Source: Cantharellus purpuraceus (Eukaryota > Basidiomycota > Agaricomycetes > Cantharellales > Hydnaceae). From it: a stretch of 64,000 nt of DNA. This document shows, piece by piece, positions 1-12,844 of the stretch. A program made the position numbers and the translations under genes. The stretch covers positions 1,736,001 through 1,800,000 of the forward strand of contig JALBUN010000023.1 of the NCBI GenBank assembly GCA_025174535.1, in the 5' to 3' direction. Each line of letters begins with the position of its first letter. Position 1 is the first letter of the stretch. Under the pieces are notes generated by a model that saw only the letters and a list, made by a program, of their open reading frames with translations, was not told where the DNA came from and did not search any database.

Positions 1-93
1 ACGCTCCAATGCTCTTCGATTAGTTAGTGAGGTCCTTGATTAAGCCTATACAAGGGTTGACCATTATAACGTAGGCCAAGAACCAAACATTAG

Positions 94-963
94 TTGTTTA
101 TCCACAAAAGTGCTGGTGGCCTTTACATGGCTCAGTTCCATCACACGTGTGTATCACGATATGTTTTGCCATCGCTATTGCTCACACTGCACTTAGTCCT
201 TTCATACCTAGTGGGTCTCGTTGTCTGCGCTGTTCATCACAGTGAAGCGGATAGTCATGTCTGGCGCAGCGGTGTCCGTGATTATCGATGGTTCACACAG
301 CGAAGACCGCTGCAGGACACAGCCGAAAATAAACTCTCCTACGGGCGATTGGTTGACCCTAGAGAACCTTCGGGACCACCAGCAATTTATGCACAGCAGA
401 TGGGGTTGTCCAGGAATTACTCTATCGAGCCGCTCAGGATCGTCACCACCATTGAGCGTCCTGTTCCTCCAGTGCCAGTAGCATCCTCGGGATCTCGAGC
501 CATCCCATTTGGAAGAGATACATACCGTTTCCCCCCCCCTGCCCCAGTTCCCTCTTCTTCATCGCAGCCGTATTCCCTGTATCCGCAGCACCTTCAGGCG
601 ACAGTGGGGGGTGTGTCTGTCATAGCCGCCAGAGCTGGCGGACCTTCCCCTCCTCCGGCGGGGTCTTGGCCTCGTTTCAATCCACAACAACCTCTCAAGC
701 GTAACGACCGGCCGCCCCAAAGAGCTGCATCCGATTCTTCTCCCATTAAGGCCCCTGCAGTGGTTTCTCCTCCGTCCAATTCAGAAATGGCAGAGCATGG
801 GAACCAAAATACTCCCCTGCCGAGCGCGGCACGCTCACGGCCTTCAGGACCACGAATACCATCTACTTCTCAACGGCCTAGACCTCCTCCTCTAGACCTC
901 TCATGCGTAGTTCGCACAATGAACTTGAACGTTGAAGGGTCGCGTGACTGTGTGGATGCTTGA
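94..963 (+). CDS. Hypothetical proline-rich secreted or membrane-anchored protein
   Basis: Not recognised. The reading frame is open for 289 codons; the more natural start is the second Met at about residue 12 (position 127), which is followed by a hydrophobic stretch (LLLTLHLVLSYLVGLVVC) that could be a signal peptide or a single membrane anchor. Just after it is a motif VW-x5-D-x2-WF-like segment. The rest is rich in Pro, Ser and Arg with no predicted fold and looks disordered. A similar N-terminal layout (hydrophobic segment, then W-x5-D-x2-WF, then Pro-rich) is seen in the ORF at 2007. No intron is needed, which is unusual beside the intron-rich neighbours, so this could be one exon of a larger gene that starts upstream of the window. 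Confidence 0.4.
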   Translation: MFIHKSAGGLYMAQFHHTCVSRYVLPSLLLTLHLVLSYLVGLVVCAVHHSEADSHVWRSGVRDYRWFTQRRPLQDTAENKLSYGRLVDPREPSGPPAIYAQQMGLSRNYSIEPLRIVTTIERPVPPVPVASSGSRAIPFGRDTYRFPPPAPVPSSSSQPYSLYPQHLQATVGGVSVIAARAGGPSPPPAGSWPRFNPQQPLKRNDRPPQRAASDSSPIKAPAVVSPPSNSEMAEHGNQNTPLPSAARSRPSGPRIPSTSQRPRPPPLDLSCVVRTMNLNVEGSRDCVDA

Positions 964-2006
964 CGCCTTCATGTCCAGTCAAGATGCGCAGCGCGCTCTT
1001 CACGCTCATTTCACTGTCGCTTATGCTAGGGAGCTTCTTAGGTTTATGTTGTACTTTCAGTTCCGTTCAGTTTCGAAAATCTAGGTGTCTGAATTTGTAA
1101 ATTGAGCGCCCGATCATAAGGGAAGCGCAAGCGCGCAAGACAATAAACAGCACTGTTCTATTGTTCCTCTCTTGGGGATATGTTTTGAAAGCCTTGGATG
1201 TTGTGGTTCATTCTGTTTACGTTGTTTACCGCTGCTAGCAGGGAGTTCTTCCCACCCTGACTGCCTCCTCAAGAACACTGCCAGATTATCTCAATTTGCA
1301 TGCATGAACCTCTACGTCTTACTACGAGTCATTTTTCACTGTAAGTGATATCACCTTCATACCAAAAGTCAATGAGTTGAGATGTTTTTAGCATTGCTGG
1401 TGGTTCATAACCTGCTTGCCTTGATGGCAGCAGCATGGAGTATCTCTGCTTCAAGAGGTCACGGTGAGGGACTGCATGGAGGCTGGGTCATTTGTACTAA
1501 CGTCAGATCTACTCATAATTCATGTAGTCTCCCCGGGAGCTGTGCTTGTTGTTTTTGGATGTGTGGCATATATGATTCTTTGCATCGCGTGAGTTGAAAC
1601 GCAGTTGAATTGCAAACCTACTCACTGTCCAGTGCCCTCACAGGACCTGGGCCGAGGTTTGCGCTCCCCGAACACGGTTTTCACGAGTCCGTACTGAGGT
1701 TGCTTTGGCACCTACGGTGATCGCCTTTCAAATAAGTAAATATGGCCGTATCTGGTCTATGTACAATTCTCATAACCCCTTCATTAGTCGCAGCAATCGT
1801 GGTCACAACAAATACGATAAAATCTGTGTGCCATGATCCAAGTTGGTGACCTTCCCTCATACTCTTAACGCTATTAATCTGACATCGTGCTACAGATTCC
1901 TGCGTCACCCTTGTTGTGCTTTCTTGGTTGACCCCATTCACTCGTACGTAGAATACTGTCTATTTTTCTCACTTTTTTTTTTTTTCACGGAACGCTGTCA
2001 TCACTA
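964..2006. other. No supported gene
   Basis: I see no convincing coding frame. A short frame at 1382 (71 codons) begins with a hydrophobic stretch but then loses all character. A T-run followed by an acceptor-like CACTAG lies at about 1975-2011, just before the next ORF, so that ORF may be a 3' exon. Confidence 0.4.
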
Positions 2007-2468
2007 GTGTTGGTGTACTTCCTCATAGTTCTAGCCATTACGGGGGAACATGCAAAGGACTATCCTCGCATATGGGATGCGTCCTTCTTAGACCATCCCT
2101 GGTTCCGCACACCTCCACCGCCTCCGCCCAAAGATGACGTGGAGCCCGCTCTGCCATGTATCAATATCACACCTCCGCTTTCCCTTCGTGCGCAACCCTC
2201 CATAGATCACGAACTCGAGCGGTTTCCCTGGGTGCATCCTTCCTCGCGAACTCCTTCGCTAAATTTACCGATGCCTTCAAATTGCCACTCAGTGAACGAC
2301 TCACGTGGCTCTTTCAAGTACTCCTTGATTCCACGATGGGCAAAGGACTTGAGGCCCCTACGGAGAGGCAAAGAGTTACCATTCCCCGTTGCCATAGGGC
2401 AGAGTCAGTTCTCCGAACCACGACGTATAGATGAACCAGTATCTCCGACCATTTACAGGGAGAATTAA
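2007..2468 (+). CDS. Hypothetical small proline-rich protein, possible paralogue of the ORF at 94
   Basis: Not recognised. The frame is 153 codons long. A hydrophobic N-terminus (LVYFLIVLAIT) is followed by IW-x5-D-x2-WF and then a run of prolines, the same order and the same spacing between the Trp, Asp and Trp-Phe as in the ORF at 94. The C-terminal two thirds is basic and proline-rich. The first codon is not an ATG in good context and lies right after a polypyrimidine tract and an acceptor-like AG, so this may be a 3' exon of a longer gene. Codon quality is unremarkable; I cannot exclude that it is a chance ORF. Confidence 0.3.
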   Translation: MLVYFLIVLAITGEHAKDYPRIWDASFLDHPWFRTPPPPPPKDDVEPALPCINITPPLSLRAQPSIDHELERFPWVHPSSRTPSLNLPMPSNCHSVNDSRGSFKYSLIPRWAKDLRPLRRGKELPFPVAIGQSQFSEPRRIDEPVSPTIYREN

Positions 2469-2806
2469 TACTCGGATCGCATCTACTATGTTTCTGTGTT
2501 AATGGGTTATTCCTGATGTGTACCTGTTATTGTCGGGTTCTCACTTGTATCTTACACCCCTGTATTGTTTGTTAGAAATATGCAAGCAAAGTTTGACAGC
2601 TGCTGTACCAGAGTCGCGAAATATCTTCGCGGTTATCTGAGCACCGGTTCATCTAGTGAAGAATCCAGGAAATCCGTGGATTTACCTAACATGTATACTG
2701 TTGAACTATTCGGAAACTTTATGTAAAAGTGAACCATGCCTCAAACGTAGGTACCGTACTGGTATGGCATGCCACAGGTCCATATATAAGTAAAAATGTA
2801 CCCTGG

Positions 2807-3581
2807 TCAACCAATTCTGAATCCCAAGGCGAGTCCTGCTAAGAACGATGCTCTGGGTTGGAAATCTGCAGCTAGAAAACCGACGAGCCATTTCCACAAC
2901 GACGAGACGCTAGGAAGACGTTTAACGCCATGATTGTCGGTCATATAGAACAAATTTTCGAATTTAGATGCCGCACGCCCCCAATCCATCTTTATCATGG
3001 ACAGCGAATTGAAGTACTGCACATATATTTCAGTAGAGGAAACAATAAGGGGACTTCCAAACTGACTTGTAGTAAAACAAAGACCCCTCCCACAAAGAAT
3101 GCGACAGCCTTGGCTCCCTTTTTAATAAAAACACCAGCACACACCCCAGCCACTGATCCAAAAGACAATTCGTACAGGTTGACTGCAGATGTCGGCGGTG
3201 GAGGCAATGGATCTGCCTCATCATTCTCCGGGGCTTCCGTGATTTCACTGGATGTAGTCGCTGTTGGAGAAGCGGGACGAGAACCACCAGGTGTGGTCGC
3301 TGCAGAAGTGATGGGTAAATCGCCAGCAACAGATAACAAGACACGCCTTCACATTCGCAAAGGATGGGGCTTGCGAATATAGAAGCGGAAAGCCCTAAAC
3401 CTACACCTCCTGCAACGCTAAGCCATTTCTTGGTACTGGAATGTTTTCTGTATTGACGTGTGGAGAGTACCGAGCTTTTTCGAACAGGCGACCAGCATCG
3501 TGTGGAAAGATAAAGTGAGTTTTCACACGCCAGACGACAACATGTTTTGGTGTTAACAGCAAGTACGCCTTTGAAAAGCAT
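2807..3581 (-). CDS. FUN14 family mitochondrial membrane protein
   Basis: FUN14 proteins (FUNDC1 in animals) are small mitochondrial outer-membrane proteins. Three exons give about 223 residues. Exon 1 (3581-3353) encodes a basic, Ser/Arg/Thr-rich N-terminus that fits mitochondrial targeting. An intron at 3352-3300 (53 nt) leads to an acidic Ser/Thr/Pro linker, then the FUN14 core with LSFGSVAGVCAGVFIKKG and a following hydrophobic helix. A second intron at 3066-3017 (50 nt) leads to the C-terminal part with YFNSLSMIKMDW and a last hydrophobic helix ending in ALGFRIG. Both introns are GT-AG and keep frame. Translation could also begin 13 codons upstream at 3620. The classical LC3-interacting motif of animal FUNDC1 is not visible. 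The gene diverges from the AIG1-like gene at 3655. Confidence 0.87.
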
Positions 3582-3654
3582 ATTTGCGAGTCGACACCAC
3601 AGATGCACCGCGTCGCACACGTGATCACCGTGTTTCGCTCAAGCTGGTCCAATC
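3582..3654. promoter_or_regulatory. Short bidirectional promoter between FUN14 and AIG1-like genes
   Basis: Only about 73 bp separate the two divergent start codons (34 bp if the FUN14 start is at 3620). Any core promoter and 5' UTR must be shared or overlap the other gene. No TATA box is visible. Confidence 0.4.
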
Positions 3655-4571
3655 ATGTCGATGATACCCGCAGTCCTCTTACATACGATCACTGCGTCTG
3701 TCATGCTATGGGGACACACCCAACTTGATACCCTTGTCTCAGATGCCTGGATTAAAGACCAGACAGGCGGTCACTGGCAATTTCTGACGGTTCTGGGGTA
3801 AGGATCCCGTCGCCCATGAAGCTTGAAAGATTGGTAAACTGGGACTGTCCAGTCTTGCTGCAGCATGTCTTACAATGCTATTTGGTCTTTGTGGAGACTT
3901 ATTCCCATCTATACAAGGCAATTATCCGCATTGTGTGTGCTCATCGAAAATACTAAATGTCTCCTAGCAATTCACAAGGTTCAACGCATATTATTGATGG
4001 TATCTCTGCCTGTGCGCTTTCCTGACAACTATAACTTCTATATATCCATTCACAAGGCCATCTCATAGATTGCTGTCGTAGTAGCCGCGATATATTGGAC
4101 TCTGCTCCTGTTCTTCCCTTCTCTTATTCTGCCTCCCCTTCCAGGTTGGACTTCTGAGCCTTCGTCATCATCTGCAATACCACCATTGTCGCGTGTACCT
4201 CTCGGAATAGACTTAGCATTGCATGCCTCCCCCTCCATCGCGCTTGTCACAGAATTCTACCTATTCCAGGCACCATTCCGTCCATACGATCTGACTTACA
4301 TCGCACCTGTACTTGCCGGGCTTTCAGGCGTGGGATACGCATTATGGGCCGAATACTGTGCGGAACATAATGGTCAATGTACGTCGACGTTCGATTATTT
4401 TGGTTTCTAGATGGAATGAATAACCCAACCCATATAGTTCCTTACCCATTTCTCACGGAGAGTCCACTCAAAATCAGAATAGCAATATATGCCGGGGTGA
4501 CCCTAATTGCTCTGTTCATCATGCGTGGCCTTAATCGCCTACATCCACATGGGAAGAAGGGAATGAGATAG
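3655..4571 (+). CDS. AIG1/FAR-17a family six-helix membrane protein
   Basis: Members of this family (human AIG1 and ADTRP) are multipass membrane hydrolases of fatty-acid esters of hydroxy fatty acids, using a Thr and a His within the membrane. Start at 3655 gives an N-terminal helix (IPAVLLHTITASVMLWG) and the family-typical GGHWQFLTV. Further exons give LAAACLTMLFGLCGDL, an IYWTLLLFFPSLI helix, DLALHASPSIALVTEFYLF containing the conserved His, a YDLTYIAPVLAGLSGVGYALW helix region and the C-terminal helix (IYAGVTLIALFIMRGL). The protein ends in a basic tail, KKGMR. At least three introns are needed; I could not place the first and second with certainty. The Thr partner cannot be assigned until exon 2 is confirmed. 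Confidence 0.85.
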
Positions 4572-4698
4572 TGGAGTATTCGCAACAACGCTGTTTTATG
4601 CTATGTACAAGCTCTGGCTTTGAAAGCTGTGCATACAAACATTTGCAAGGTTTTCTTCCCACGCGTGCTGTTGTAGTCGTCCCTTCACATCCACTAGC

Positions 4699-5113
4699 AT
4701 GTCGAAAGGTGTCAACGACACATTTGAACTTTATGACTTGCGTGTTGAGGTCGTCGTCCCAAAGGGAGACCAGCGTCGTATTCTCTGTGGGGCCAACGAA
4801 GGAGACTATTTCGAGCTGAAAGGCGAGATGATCAGTCTACCAGATGGAAAAGGATTCTCAATGTATTCTCTGGGTGAGGGACGCTGCGATGTCAGTGCTC
4901 TTCAAAGTGGTGACCAAACCAATCAAAGCTGCCACACTTCCTCTGCTCGCAGCGAAACAACGGTGTCGGGAGAAGAAAGACTGGATGTGGACCGATGAAT
5001 TCATTGCATGTCCAGACCCTAATTGTCCAACCAGATTGAAAATTATGAGGACGGGCATTCGGACGTTCAATCACGGAGAAACCACGATAGTGCCTTTGGA
5101 AGTTAGTGCTTGA
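4699..5113 (+). CDS. TIGR04076-like small protein
   Basis: Two exons joined over an intron at 4874-4928 (55 nt, GT-AG, frame kept) give a protein of about 119 residues. It begins FELYDLRVEVVVP, continues with an LCGANEGDYFELKGE beta-rich part, then PLLAAKQR, and a cysteine-containing segment CPDPNC with TFNHGE after it. This pattern matches the uncharacterised TIGR04076 family as I recall it, which is shared by bacteria and fungi and has no proven function. The Cys residues could bind metal or be redox-active, but that is inference. The gene sits between AIG1-like and argininosuccinate lyase on the same strand. Confidence 0.72.
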
Positions 5114-5362
5114 GACACGTACGGCTCGTTTACTATGGACCTGAGGCCTGGTCCGAGTTAGTTACGCGTTTCCTGCTTATTTCACGGTCCGCTGATTTGC
5201 ACTGCGATAGAGAACCTTGAGTAGATCGTAAGCATGGCGTTGACTACTGTTGTCAATAGTGAGGGTTGTACACATATAGAGAGGTGCGCTAAAAATAATC
5301 TTTGAAAGCGCGAGACACGTAGAGTCCCGACTCATTTGCTTCCGCTCAAAACTTCTACGGCC

Positions 5363-7136
<1,774 letters not shown>

Positions 7137-7929
7137 GCTGCAAGATAATGAAGGCGCTAGCGCCTTTGTCTGTCCATTCGTTTAGTGTATAGTATACGTA
7201 TCTCCCGGATCTGAATATCATCCAACGCTTCATCAACCTCCATATTTTACCTCGCGGCTTTAATGTTCTCTGACACGCGCACGTCATCTGTACATCGGAC
7301 GTCCGTTTGCTGCGCGTTCCGGGAACGCCTATTATTCTCGGACTCCCTCCTTCCGTCCTCAAGTTCTTGAGCATGTGCCGGAATAATTGAAGCAGCCTCA
7401 TGATATGATAGCATAGATATCGATCAAACGTCACTCGTCTTCGCTGGCACTGATATAATCAAGTCTGGTGGCACCTGAACTTTGTTCCGTATCCGAATGC
7501 TAGTTGTAAGTTGGAACTGGCCGGCCTCGTTCGTATACATCATCGTGATATGCTATATAGCATCGTGAGAGCTACTGGGAGTTAGATTCGATGGATGTTA
7601 TAAGCTCAAGCCGCCAGTGACTGGCACGTGATAGGACGCGTTGAAAGCTAGTGATTACGCGCGTCGATGACGTCCCTCATCTAAAGCGAGCCGACTTGTA
7701 TCAGGACCATCTTGAGCGAGTTCTCTTACCTAGAGTATGAAGCAATGTTGAAATAAGCCAGCCTTCCATAGCCATTGAATTTGCGCCATCATGAGCGGGA
7801 CCCCAGGGTTCCGATCTGAACGTGGATTCAGCTTTCGACACATACACACTCTCTCATGAGCGCTTAAACGGTTACTCTCAGACTACTTATACCCTTTCAA
7901 AACATCCAAATGTGATTCCTTCCCTCATA
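7137..7929. other. Intergenic, no supported gene
   Basis: No coding frame or RNA gene was recognised here. It must hold the terminator of argininosuccinate lyase and the promoter of the first syntaxin copy. Confidence 0.5.
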
Positions 7930-9493
7930 ATGGCTCGGGATAGACTAGCTACGTTGCGGGTGAGTGATGAGAGGTTATTGGTCCTCATCCTTAGCTTATT
8001 CGTTGACCTTTAGGCCCAACAGCAGGCTAGCTGCAGGTGGTACCCTTGGTTCATGAGCGTTTCACATGAACTTACTTTCGACTGTATGTTAGTGACCGCT
8101 GGTCTTATCCTTCCCAAATAGGTGCGGGTTACTCTGAGCCTGACCGTCCACCCAACACCTATACACGAACTTATCGTCCCACGATCATGTATGAACAACC
8201 TGACATTCAGTATGTGCCGAAGGCCGTGTCTGGTGAGGGTTGGTCCTACCCTTCACCTGGTGGTATGGCTTTGCCCGAAATATGTCATACCAATGAACCC
8301 AATATCCATCATGACACCCACTACAATATCTCAAGTGCGCAAAGAGTCACTCCGAGCGTTGAATACTCTCAAGAAGACATGTCCATGTTTTATTCCGAGG
8401 TATAGTCGTGAACCTTGACTACGAGTTGATCATGAGAGTTGTCTGAATGAGGGTTTCTTGGCCTAGATTAGCTCCACCCAAGACAACTTAAGAACGTTCA
8501 ACGACAATGTTTCGCGGATCTCAGACTTGCATTCGCGGTCTCTCAATAGTATGGATTGGGCAACCTCGCGGCGTATGACGCACCAGCTGGATGGGTTGGT
8601 AAAAGAGACAAGCACTCTCAGCAACGTACTTAAGGATCAGATCAAGAAGCTGCATACCGTGCGTGTGAGTGGACGGGATGGTCAGATCCGGATACAGCAG
8701 GTGTGGCTCAGCAACAGAACTTTTTTTCTTTGATAATCATTGCTCAATAGATTGGTCTGGTCAAGCACAAATTCATAGAGGCATTACATAACTACCAACA
8801 AGTTGAGCAGGCTTACCGATCAAAGTACAAACAACGTATGGAGCGACAGTACAGAGTGGGTGAGTATGCAGAAAATGCTACATGTTCTACGCAGAGCTGA
8901 TCTGTGCTCCAGTAAATCCTGATGCTACAACCGAGGAGGTCAAGGCTGTCATTAACGATGAACAGGACGGTAAATTATTCGTGGTATGGAAATACATGAG
9001 TCCCCGATGCCTTGTAGCTAACGAAGGTTCAGCTCCAGTCCTCGAACCGTTACGGACCAGCTAGAGCTGCCTTTCGTGAGGTACAAGAGCGGTATGAGGA
9101 TGTAAAAAACATGGAGCGGACCTTAACAGAACTTGCACAATTGTTCAATGACGTGAGTACCCTGCCCGCAATCGCTTCCACAAGGTGATGGATCATGTCA
9201 TTAGATGCAAGTTCTTGTAATGCGAGATGGTGAGGTTATTGATGGGATTCAAGCGATAACAGGAGACATAGAGAAGCACACTGAAGTTGGGTAGGTATCT
9301 GTGAATTGCTTCACTTGACTCAGTCTGACGAGATGTCGATTTGATCAGTTTGCGTCAAACCACAAAGGCCGTTGCATCTGCGCGAGCAGCGCGTAAGCAA
9401 TGTTTATGCATCGGCACATCTCTTATAGTTGTTGTCTGTTTTGCCATCGTCATTGCCGTTCTCGCAGCGCAACTGAGCAACAACAACAACTGA
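7930..9493 (+). CDS. Diverged Sso-type syntaxin (copy A), zero-layer Gln replaced by Asp
   Basis: Plasma-membrane Qa-SNARE of the Sso1/syntaxin-1 type. The exon plan matches copies B and C: a ten-codon first exon (MARDRLATLR), a short AQQQ exon, a variable N-terminal segment, then an Habc region with LRTFNDNVSRISDLHSRSL and GRDGQIR, YKQRMERQ, an NPDATTEEV exon and the SNARE helix. All splice sites are usable and the frame stays open to a C-terminal membrane helix (LIVVVCFAIVIAVLAAQL) and NNNN tail. It has drifted much more than B and C. Most strikingly the SNARE core reads MQVLVMRDGEVID, so the residue at the ionic zero layer is Asp (codon GAT at 9226-9228) where Qa-SNAREs have Gln. It could be a neofunctionalised or non-fusogenic SNARE, or an early pseudogene. 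Confidence 0.85.
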
Positions 9494-10143
9494 TCTGTCC
9501 GCGGGTGATATTAGCTCCCAATTTGCAGATGGTGATGGAATAACTTACACTTCGCTCATCATGACAACTAGCTTATGCTTTGCTCTGTACGTTAGAATTC
9601 TGTATTTTGAGTGTATCTTGGCTTGTAATTACTGTGACCTGTCATTCTGATTATCGTCACCGATTCACCATGGTAAGACAAGAACTAGCTCTTGTACCTC
9701 ACCGGATTCCAGTGAGCTGCGCACTATTTTTATTGTGTGCGACCACCCCAAAATTATCACTGATAGATCTCCCTGCGGATGGATACTTAGTTTGTCTTGC
9801 TCCGTGCAACTAGTGTTTAATGGACCATTCCTTTCCATACCTCATGTTCTAGACGCTCGAGCAACAACTCGCGCAGCTGACTCATGACCAGGTGAGTGCA
9901 ATTTGCTTAGTACGCCCAACAACTAGGTGGCTTCATTCTTTTCTTGGCTATTCGCGCTTTCTCGCATGTAAACAGAGGAACTATGAAGAATACGGGTAGA
10001 GGAAGGCCCATGGTCGAGCAACTTCAGAGGGCATAGTCAGGCGAAAGGTGGGAACTTGGCAAGAAAACCCCGACATGGCCCAGTGGAAGCAACTTAGATA
10101 CAGAGCGTGGAGATGTGGATTCTGAGCACGGCCAGCAAATCAG
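9494..10143. other. Intergenic between syntaxin copies A and B
   Basis: No gene I can support. Near 9854-9889 a short segment flanked by TAG and GTGAGT looks like an exon (LEQQLAQLTHDQ) but has no partner exons that I can find. Confidence 0.4.
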
Positions 10144-11566
10144 CTACTTCTTCATAGTCCCAAAGTGGACACCGAGAACAATGCCAACAATCGCAAGAAT
10201 GATAACGACAATGATAAAACAAATCCACCGTTTCTTACGTGCCGCCCGTGCGGATGCAACTGCCTTGTCGGTGTGTCGTAAGCTAGGCGTAATAACAGTT
10301 CATTGAATACGTAGCAGCAAATCGAGGCCAAAACTCGTACCCAGTCTCAGTGTCTTTCTCGACATTAACAGCTGCAGTCTGGATAGTGTCGATTGTCTCG
10401 TCCTGCTGCTCTACAAGAAGGCTCATCTGCAAGTGGACTAAGAATTCGATATCAAGACTACATCGGAAGTGCTCACATCATTAAATAATTGGCCAAGCTG
10501 GTCCAGGGTTCGCTCAATCCTTCTGACGTCCTCGTGGCGTTCTTGAACCTCACGATATGCCGCGCGAGTCTCGCCATACCGTTGCGAGGTTTGAAGCTGT
10601 AGTGTAGGCTATCAGTGAAGCTCTATGAGCCAGAATACATACCGCTTGTGTAAATATTTGTCCGCCTCGGTCTTCATCTACGACCGCCCTGACTTCTTCG
10701 GGGGTTGCATCGGGTTTAACTGGAATGCAAATCAACTATGAGAGAATCTCATAGTACATTTACAAACCGATCTTGAATTGTCGCTCCATCCGTTGTTTAT
10801 ATTTTGAACGATACTGCTGCTCCACCTGTTGATAATTCTGGATTGCCTCGACGAATTTCCGCTTAACCAGGCCCGTCTGTATGACACCAGATCCAATAAT
10901 TTTCAAAACCCAGGACCTCAGAGTCAGGTAGAACACGCACTTGCTGTTTACGGATTTGAGCATCCCGCCCGGTGACATCCCTCTTTTGCAAATTCTGGAC
11001 TCGAACTTTAAGTTCATTGCTAAGCGAGCTTGTCTGCTCCACTAATTCGTGCAGCTGGTCCGCATTGCGCTGGGCAGCTGCGTCGTCTATACTGTGCAAA
11101 GACTGCGAGTGAAGTTCTGATATGCGCGATACATTGTCGTTGAAAATTCTCAGACTGTCTTGTATGAGGCCAATCTGCATAACAAAACCATCGAATGCGG
11201 TTGATCCATTTCTGTAGATCATGAAAGACACTGTACCTCGGAATAGAAGGCGGGCAGGTCATCTCCAGCTGAACCAGGAGTGTGAGCTCTTTGGGAGACA
11301 TCAGTCATCTCATACTGGTCACTTTGTTGGATACGGGGATATGAGGGGCGGGTTTGCGAGCCACTTGAGGCACCCTCATCGCCTCGGGAAGATGGGGTGT
11401 CGCTAGCGATCCAAATCGGGCATTAGCTCAGTAGAATGGTCCGCGAAGCCAATATAACTATACCCGCCCTGCTGCTGGGCCTACAGAATACCATACAAAT
11501 TAGTCAATAGCTGGTTTCATCAAGCAGTGGGCTTACACGCATGGCTGCTAATCTGTCCCTGGCCAT
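10144..11566 (-). CDS. Sso-type syntaxin (copy B), with damaged second splice donor
   Basis: Qa-SNARE for secretory-vesicle fusion. It has the same exon plan as copy C: MARDRLAAMR, an AQQQGGY exon, an N-terminal segment with QYEMTDVSQ, Habc region with LRIFNDNVSRISELHSQ and TGRDAQIRKQQ, YKQRMERQFKI, KPDATPEEVRAVVDEDRGG, the SNARE helix MSLLVEQQDETID with the zero-layer Gln intact, TDKAVASARAARKKRW and a C-terminal helix (IIVVIILAIVGIVLGV) ending TMKK. It is much closer to C than to A. After the second exon (GGGTATAG) copy C has a GTGAAA donor, but copy B has TTATAT. Reading through gives a TAG stop at the acceptor. Either a non-canonical site is used, or translation starts at an in-frame ATG at 11308, or the gene is dying. 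Confidence 0.82.
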
Positions 11567-12844
11567 GTTGAGCTAAAGGAAATTCCTCTGCACGATATGT
11601 TATTTATCTGCCGACTCTCTTAACGAGAGAGGAGCGTTTGGTGTTGGGTTTACTGCTAACACCGCAAATTCCTTGCATCACATGTCACTCCGACTCCGCT
11701 TCAGTCTGGGCTCCTGACTCTAGTTGAAGCACCATCTTTGGGGGCTGGCGGTGGAAGAATAAGATCTGAATTTTGCCAAAGCCATTCACTGTCTTCGTTG
11801 CACCATATAGAGGTTGCAGAAATGGGTAAATTTCCCATTTTATGTCTTCGTAGCATCATGAAGCACAAGTCGGGGTTTCAAAAATTCGCATTAGCAACTC
11901 CCCTGTAACCGGCGAAAGGCTTGGCCGTGAGACACGAAAATAGGTAACTTTGGGTTAAGACAAAAGGGGCCGGCCATAGGTATATTCCCATTATACTTAA
12001 ATGCTACGGGGCACAGGTTGGGTGAAAAGTCTTAGAAAAATACATCCGTTTTCACTGTCTCCGCTTCAACTCGATTGTTATACAAACAGGATGACTAACA
12101 AGCAGAATGACGAAAAGCACTAGAGCTCAATAATGCACCAGTATGAGGGATTCTATCCGTCTCAGTATGTCTTCTATGGCGGAAACGTCATCGGTTGGAC
12201 TATACATCTACCAACCTCTCCAAACGAACTACCTCTGCAGATAACCTTGTCAGGAGAAAGCACTGCAAGTATCTTTCTAAACCTTGTTTAGGCGGATTAA
12301 AACTAAACTCTTTAGGCCGTAAGGACAAGGGACGGGTGCTCCCCTGTGCACACTCGCCCAGAAGTTAATAAGTTTCTAGATTGTCAGACCTCTAGGTATG
12401 ATTGTGGCACGCTTGGTGTTATCCCCAATAAACAGCAGAGTCAGATGTTTCACTAAGTGTATGTTCTCCCAGAAGAAAACTTTTTTGTGCCCATTGCCCG
12501 CCTAATATGGGAATTCACCGACCGAATAATATAAGTATAAGCCCTCGCACTTGAACCTGTTCTCTTCGCTTGTTCTCACTGGCATTGGTTTATTCTGTTG
12601 AGAAATTTCAGGTAGTGCTGTAGCCACTCAAAACCCGAGCCCAGAGTGGCGTAACGAGGGACCGAGAGGTTTCAGCTTCCGCCTGCGCAGGTGTGACAGT
12701 GTGACATTTAGGATAACAACAGCCTCCGGCAACACCCCACTATTTCTGTCTTTCCATAAAATCCCCATCTTAGTACACCGAGTGCTGTTGATACCCCTCT
12801 TTCCTTAGGCATATCTCATCCAACAACCATTTTTTTCATTTACA
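11567..12844. other. Intergenic between syntaxin copies B and C
   Basis: A 1.3-kb divergent promoter region for two syntaxin genes. There are no open frames of note. A TATAAG-like element lies near 12535, about 310 bp before the copy C start; I cannot show that it is used. Confidence 0.4.

Noticed and set aside
2706..2897. 63-codon frame overlapping the FUN14 gene end
   Set aside because: Shadow frame; the FUN14 exon in the other frame is conserved.
9854..9889. Exon-like segment (LEQQLAQLTHDQ) between splice-like sites
   Set aside because: No other exon in the same frame could be joined to it, and it is not part of the syntaxin pattern.
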